A stretch of 64,000 nt of DNA from JAGRKR01 sp041397725 (GTDB taxonomy: Bacteria; Pseudomonadota; Alphaproteobacteria; Rhizobiales; Hyphomicrobiaceae): positions 281,195 through 345,194 of the forward strand of contig JAWKVZ010000005.1 in NCBI GenBank assembly GCA_041397725.1, written 5' to 3'. Below, piece by piece: positions 63,861 to 64,000 of this stretch. Every line of letters starts with the position of its first letter. Positions within the stretch are counted from its first letter, which is position 1. Below the pieces are notes generated by a model. That model made no database searches, was not told where the DNA came from, and saw nothing but the letters and a program-made list of their open reading frames with translations. Both the position numbers and the translations under genes were made by a program.

Positions 63861-63883
63861 GCGGCGGTTCTCACCACAGCACC

Positions 63884-63973
63884 GGAGGGGTGGCCGAGTG
63901 GTTGAAGGCGCACGCCTGGAACGCGTGTAGGCGGGCAACCGTCTCGTGGGTTCGAATCCCACCCCCTCCGCCA
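63884..63973 (+). tRNA. tRNA-Ser(GGA)
   Basis: Acceptor stem GGAGGGG (63884-63890) pairs with CCCCTCC (63963-63969); discriminator G and encoded CCA (63971-63973). Anticodon stem CACGC/GCGTG encloses the loop CTGGAAC, anticodon GGA at 63918-63920, reading UCC/UCU. Long variable arm and T-arm GGTTCGAATCC are present, as expected for serine tRNA. 90 nt including CCA. Confidence 0.96.
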
Positions 63974-64000
63974 GCGGAGCATTTCCCATAGAGTACCATC

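Overview
The window is one continuous stretch of a GC-rich (by eye about two thirds G+C) alphaproteobacterial chromosome, most likely of the order Hyphomicrobiales (Rhizobiales). This rests on gene content and order: rnhB next to a CcrM-type GANTC methyltransferase; ispB divergent from a DUF2007 gene, a TrmN6-like methyltransferase and an S49 peptidase; ETF-QO divergent from a family-4-like uracil-DNA glycosylase; kdsB-pheA divergent from a membrane-anchored cytochrome c; argH-lptM-lysA-TIGR02302 divergent from tlpA; and a yejAABEF peptide transporter with two binding proteins. Genus and species cannot be told from the sequence. There are no rRNA genes, CRISPR arrays, insertion sequences or recognisable prophage genes. 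The only RNA gene is a tRNA-Ser(GGA) at the right edge.

Layout. 1-9.2 kb: tail of an EAL-domain protein, YqgE/AlgH, a DsbD-N-like periplasmic protein, a peroxiredoxin, S49 peptidase, methyltransferase, IspB, a BKACE enzyme and IspE. 9.4-18.2 kb: TPR protein, threonine dehydratase-like enzyme, ETF-QO, UDG, nitroreductase, GyrI-like protein, MoaB. 18.3-24.3 kb: two glycosyltransferases of the TIGR04282/TIGR04283 families around a Tat-exported metallo-hydrolase, a PA0069-like radical SAM protein, RNase HII and CcrM. 24.3-27.7 kb: SDR, PheA, KdsB, cytochrome c. 27.9-35.9 kb: the Yej-type ABC importer. 36-41.8 kb: GhrA-like reductase, small unknown proteins, NlpC/P60 hydrolase, leucyl aminopeptidase and a TPR lipoprotein. 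42-44.7 kb: fhs-folD (one-carbon folate metabolism). 44.7-52.9 kb: CapA, TlpA, then argH-lptM-lysA-TIGR02302.

The accessory-looking part is 53.0-63.8 kb. Two divergent operons share a 274-bp promoter region. The leftward operon holds two Dpp/Opp-type permeases, one ATPase, an isocitrate lyase/PEP mutase (ICL/PEPM) family lyase, and a three-gene nitrile hydratase-type enzyme whose beta subunit is split in two and whose alpha subunit has a histidine-rich head. The rightward operon holds a second ICL/PEPM lyase, LeuC-, LeuD- and LeuB-like enzymes, and an oxaloacetate decarboxylase-like protein. As a set this looks like an uptake and breakdown route for a nitrile- or amide-containing compound that passes through alkylmalate-like acids to pyruvate and short acids. 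That pathway is inference; the individual families are well supported. It is the best candidate here for an undescribed system.
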